Below are positions 6,855 to 9,240 of a stretch of 9,240 nucleotides of DNA, one piece after another. Source of the stretch: Clostridiales bacterium (GTDB taxonomy: Bacteria; Bacillota; Clostridia; Lachnospirales; WRAX01); the NCBI GenBank assembly GCA_031271375.1, contig JAISVU010000258.1, positions 1 through 9,240 on the forward strand. The letters run 5' to 3'. Both the position numbers and the translations under genes were made by a program. The notes under the pieces were generated by a model. It searched no databases and was not told the DNA's origin. It worked only from the letters and a program-made list of their open reading frames with translations. Position 1 is the stretch's first letter. Every line of letters starts with the position of its first letter.

Positions 6855-7844
6855 ATGGACAAACGTGAGTTTTACTCATATGTTGGAAATCAGGCGCAGC
6901 AGTATGGCATACGCCGCATCCGTGTTCAAGAAGGACGCGCGTCCGGAACGCAGGTAATCGAGGCGTGGACCGCCGGGGGGCTCCATGTCGATATACTCGC
7001 AGATATGGCCCTGGACTTGGGGATGCTGCGTTACAAGGGCGTGAACATGGGCTTTATAAGTAAGAATGGATATGATTCGCCCGCCGCGTTTATCCCTTAT
7101 GAGGATAATTTCGTTAATACCTTTCCCGGGGGAATGATGTATACCTGCGGCCTGCGTTCCGTAGGGCCGGCCGGCCGCGATGGGACAGAATGGCATCCGC
7201 TCCACGGGCGCTTTCACGGCTTGCAAGCGAATGATGTATGCGCCGATGTACGCGACGGTAATATAATCATTTCCGGCGTCATGAGGGAAACGGCGCTGTT
7301 CGGGCACGCGCTTGAATTGCGGCGCGTAATTACGATACCTGCGCTGGGTAGTACTGTCGTTGTCGCCGACACGCTTGAAAACCTGACCGCGAAACCGGAA
7401 GAATTTATGCTCCTCTATCACTTCAATTTTGGTTATCCTCTGTTATCGGAGCACGCAAAGTTAATACTGCCGGACGGAAGAAAGACGGCGCCGCGTGACG
7501 ACGGCGCCAAAGCCGGTCTTGGCTCGGAACTGGTCTTCGAGCGGCCTAAGAACGGCGTGGCGGAGCAGGTGTTCTTCCATGAAGCGCCGGAAACATGGGC
7601 AAGATTGGAAAACCCTGCGTTGGGCGTGGCTGCGTCCCTGCGCTGGAACGGAGACAGCCTTCCGATACTGGCGGAGTGGAAGAGCATGGCCAGCGGGGAT
7701 TACGTCCTGGGGCTTGAGCCTTCGAACTGTTATGTTATGGGACGCGCCGCCGAACGAAACAACGGCACGCTTAAAACGATCGGCGCTTTTGAAACGGTTC
7801 AAACCCGGTTGGAATTGCGCTTTGAGGAGATATTGCCATGTTAA
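6855..7844 (+). CDS. Aldose 1-epimerase-like protein (DUF4432, galactose mutarotase fold)
   Basis: Member of the DUF4432 branch of the galactose mutarotase-like beta-sandwich superfamily, 329 residues. Family signs are DILADMALDLGMLRYKG (46-62), the Gly-rich GLRSVGPAG (99-107), HPLHGRFHG (114-122), YHFNFGYPLL (188-197) and GLEPSN (286-291), where Glu288 sits at the position of the general-base glutamate of GalM-type mutarotases. His118 and Arg119 in HGR are the other likely sugar contacts. Such proteins are found in sugar-catabolic operons and are thought to interconvert anomers of free sugars or sugar derivatives; here mannose or another aldose released by the mannosidases is the plausible substrate. 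Start ATG 6855 has AGGGGG at 6842-6847. The 3' end overlaps the dehydrogenase gene by 7 bases. The fold and family are clear; enzymatic activity of this branch is poorly defined. Confidence 0.87.
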   Translation: MDKREFYSYVGNQAQQYGIRRIRVQEGRASGTQVIEAWTAGGLHVDILADMALDLGMLRYKGVNMGFISKNGYDSPAAFIPYEDNFVNTFPGGMMYTCGLRSVGPAGRDGTEWHPLHGRFHGLQANDVCADVRDGNIIISGVMRETALFGHALELRRVITIPALGSTVVVADTLENLTAKPEEFMLLYHFNFGYPLLSEHAKLILPDGRKTAPRDDGAKAGLGSELVFERPKNGVAEQVFFHEAPETWARLENPALGVAASLRWNGDSLPILAEWKSMASGDYVLGLEPSNCYVMGRAAERNNGTLKTIGAFETVQTRLELRFEEILPC

Positions 7845-9046
7845 ACGCGGTGATGTACGGCGCGGGGAATATTGGAAGAGGATTCATCGGAGCCCAGCTC
7901 AGTCAATCGGGTTACCGCGTTACCTTCATCGATGTAGCGCCGGAGCTGATACGGAGACTAAACGCGGAGGGTCGTTACCCTCTGCGTTTAGTGACGGACG
8001 GGGATTATGAGGACATAGAGATTACTAATGTGGACGCGGTCAGCGGCAATGACACGGACGCCGCAGCGGATTGCATAGCGAGCGCCGACATTGTGGCTAC
8101 GGCGGTCGGCGCAAACGCGCTCAAGTACATCACGCCTAATATAACCGAAGGCCTGCGGAGACGGTTTCAAAGAACGGATGCGCCTCTTAATATACTGCTC
8201 TGTGAAAATATGCCGGAAGTCGATATTATTATGAGAAACTATATAAAGGAGCTGATGACGGAGGAAGAGCGCGCGATGTTCGATCTTCGCGTAGGCTTGG
8301 TTGAAACGTCGATAGGGCGGATGGTTCCGATGCAAACCCCTGAAATGAGCGCCGACAACCCGCTTCGGGTCTGTGTGGAGCGATACGGATTCCTACCGGT
8401 GGATAAGGACGCGTTCAAAGGGGATATCCCCTGCATTCAAAAGATGATTCCCTATTCGCCGTTCGGTTTTTATTTGAAACGTAAACTTTTTATCCACAAT
8501 ATGGGTCATGCCGTATGCGCTTATTTAGGGTTATATATTGGCGATACGTATATCTATGAGGCTGTAAACAACGCCGATATTATAATAATCGCAAAGAACG
8601 CCATGCTGGAAAGCATGGAGGCTTTGTGCAGGGAGTACGGCGTCCCTATTACCGACGTTCTGCATCACATTGACGACCTGCTTTTAAGGTTTACGAACCG
8701 CGCGCTGGGCGACACCTGCGAGCGTGTGGGCAGGGACACGGAACGCAAGCTGAAGCCGTCCGACCGCCTAATCGGAGCAGCTAAACTGTGCGTTTCAAAC
8801 GGCGTGTCGCCGGTACATATTTCCATCGCCGCCGCTGCCGCTGTGTATCGGCACTTGCTGGAAAACGCGCAGCGGCAAACAGCGGAAAACGCGCAGGCCT
8901 TGTTATCGGAAATATCCGAAGCCCCGGATGAAATTATCGCAATTATTATGCGTTTTTACGAGCAACTGCGGAATGGCACAACCCCAGCCCGCCTTCGTAA
9001 AATCGCTCTTGATCTTCGGAAAGAGGCTTTGACTGATGTGGTATAA
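7838..9046 (+). CDS. mtlD: Mannitol-1-phosphate 5-dehydrogenase-like polyol dehydrogenase
   Basis: NAD(P)-dependent member of the polyol-specific long-chain dehydrogenases, 402 residues. The N-terminal Rossmann motif is YGAGNIGRGFIG (7-18), almost identical to MtlD enzymes, followed by the acidic residue Asp32 that favours NAD. Further MtlD-like stretches are ENMPEVD near 123-129, VGLVETSIGRMVP (152-164) and CERVGRD. The catalytic set of the family is present in KRKLFIHNMGHAVCAYLG: Lys216, Asn221 and His224. The start ATG 7838 overlaps the stop of the preceding gene and has GAGGAG at 7824-7829, 8 bases upstream, which suggests translational coupling. Classical MtlD interconverts mannitol 1-phosphate and fructose 6-phosphate. 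Here no mannitol transport genes are in view, and the enzyme sits with mannose/fructose enzymes, so it may act on another ketose, ketose phosphate or polyol. Family assignment is strong, exact substrate uncertain. Confidence 0.88.
   Translation: MLNAVMYGAGNIGRGFIGAQLSQSGYRVTFIDVAPELIRRLNAEGRYPLRLVTDGDYEDIEITNVDAVSGNDTDAAADCIASADIVATAVGANALKYITPNITEGLRRRFQRTDAPLNILLCENMPEVDIIMRNYIKELMTEEERAMFDLRVGLVETSIGRMVPMQTPEMSADNPLRVCVERYGFLPVDKDAFKGDIPCIQKMIPYSPFGFYLKRKLFIHNMGHAVCAYLGLYIGDTYIYEAVNNADIIIIAKNAMLESMEALCREYGVPITDVLHHIDDLLLRFTNRALGDTCERVGRDTERKLKPSDRLIGAAKLCVSNGVSPVHISIAAAAAVYRHLLENAQRQTAENAQALLSEISEAPDEIIAIIMRFYEQLRNGTTPARLRKIALDLRKEALTDVV
8860..8896 (+). repeat. Short direct repeat inside the dehydrogenase gene
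   Basis: GGAAAACGCGCAG occurs at 8860-8872 and again at 8884-8896, a 24-base (8-codon) period. In the protein this gives ENAQ twice, separated by RQTA, in a helix near the C-terminus (342-353). It looks like a small internal duplication in a non-catalytic helix that keeps the reading frame. Confidence 0.6.
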
Positions 9047-9132
9047 CCCAAGTTTGACAGCAGCCCAATAGAAAAAAATGACTATCCAATTGCCTCATAT
9101 ACCGCTTAACTACATAAACGCTCACTAAACAC

Positions 9133-9161
9133 ATGACAAATTCCTCCAAGCATGTTATAAT
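9133..9161 (+). promoter_or_regulatory. Strong sigma-A/sigma-70 type promoter with extended -10
   Basis: ATGACA at 9133-9138 (5 of 6 matches to TTGACA), a 17-base spacer, and a perfect TATAAT at 9156-9161, with TG at 9153-9154 forming an extended -10. Transcription should begin about 9168-9170, leaving only about 16-18 bases before the ATG at 9186, so the Shine-Dalgarno site is practically at the mRNA 5' end. The surrounding 139 bases (9047-9185) are AT-rich relative to the genes and hold no good rho-independent terminator. Confidence 0.8.
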
Positions 9162-9185
9162 AAAAGGAAATGGAGGGATGGAGAA

Positions 9186-9240
9186 ATGAGCGGTAAATAC
9201 CCAATGGTAATAGCATTGCTTGAGCGTATATTCGGTAAAC
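9186..9240 (+). CDS. 5' end of a gene leaving the window, product not identifiable
   Basis: ATG 9186 follows GGAGGG (9172-9177) with 8-base spacing and its own strong promoter. Only 18 complete codons are visible (MSGKYPMVIALLERIFGK), open to the window edge. The segment could form an amphipathic helix like those that open small DNA-binding regulators, and an independently promoted gene right after a catabolic operon is often its regulator. That is a guess from position; the visible residues do not identify a family. Confidence 0.6.
   Translation, partial: MSGKYPMVIALLERIFGK

Noticed and set aside
6876..7421. Long antisense open frame (181 codons) opposite the mutarotase-like gene
   Set aside because: It is a shadow of a clearly recognisable gene on the + strand, with no ribosome-binding site or protein family resemblance; GC-rich coding DNA produces such frames often.
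7495..8010. Plus-strand out-of-frame open frame spanning the mutarotase/dehydrogenase junction
   Set aside because: It overlaps two well-supported genes in another frame, and its Arg/Trp/Ser-rich translation is typical of a shifted GC-rich frame.
9054..9059. Perfect TTGACA box just after the dehydrogenase gene
   Set aside because: No acceptable -10 box lies 15-19 bases downstream; the promoter at 9133-9161 is far better.
9047..9132. Possible rho-independent terminator after the operon
   Set aside because: I found only 4-base stems (for example ATAG/CTAT around the A run at 9072-9078) and no GC-rich hairpin with a T tract. The operon end may be rho-dependent or read through.

Overview
The window reads as one long co-directional operon (+ strand, positions 1 to 9046) for uptake-independent, cytoplasmic breakdown of alpha-mannosides and processing of the released sugar. 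It is followed by a short promoter-bearing gap and the first codons of a further + strand gene. The strong purine-rich Shine-Dalgarno sites before nearly every gene, tight gene packing, fairly high GC coding DNA and an AT-rich consensus sigma-A type promoter suggest a Gram-positive-like anaerobe (Bacillota, clostridial side). This is inferred from style and gene content only. There are no rRNA, tRNA or other taxonomic marker genes to confirm it.

Layout: 1-522, the C-terminal end of a GH38-type alpha-mannosidase cut by the window edge; 551-1222, a cupin D-lyxose/D-mannose ketol-isomerase that appears to start at an ATT codon; 1244-2737, an FGGY sugar kinase; 2742-3746, a divergent class II (zinc) ketose-phosphate aldolase; 3764-6595, a second, complete GH38 alpha-mannosidase; 6612-6821, a 69-residue protein of unknown function with a TTG start; 6855-7844, a DUF4432 aldose 1-epimerase-like protein; 7838-9046, a mannitol-1-phosphate 5-dehydrogenase-like polyol dehydrogenase overlapping its neighbour by 7 bases. 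Gaps between genes are 28, 21, 4, 17, 16, 33 and -7 bases, and none holds a visible terminator or promoter, so the genes are very probably co-transcribed. Positions 9047-9185 are non-coding and carry an excellent extended -10 promoter (9133-9161) for the gene that starts at 9186 and leaves the window.

How the genes may work together (inference): the two mannosidases free D-mannose inside the cell; the mutarotase-like protein speeds anomer exchange; the isomerase turns D-mannose into D-fructose (or D-lyxose into D-xylulose); the FGGY kinase phosphorylates the ketose; the aldolase splits the ketose phosphate into dihydroxyacetone phosphate and an aldehyde; and the MtlD-like enzyme links a ketose or ketose phosphate to a polyol for redox balance. 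This would be a mannose route that bypasses hexokinase and mannose-6-phosphate isomerase. Each enzyme family is recognisable, but this particular combination and the exact substrates of the kinase, aldolase and dehydrogenase are not settled by sequence.
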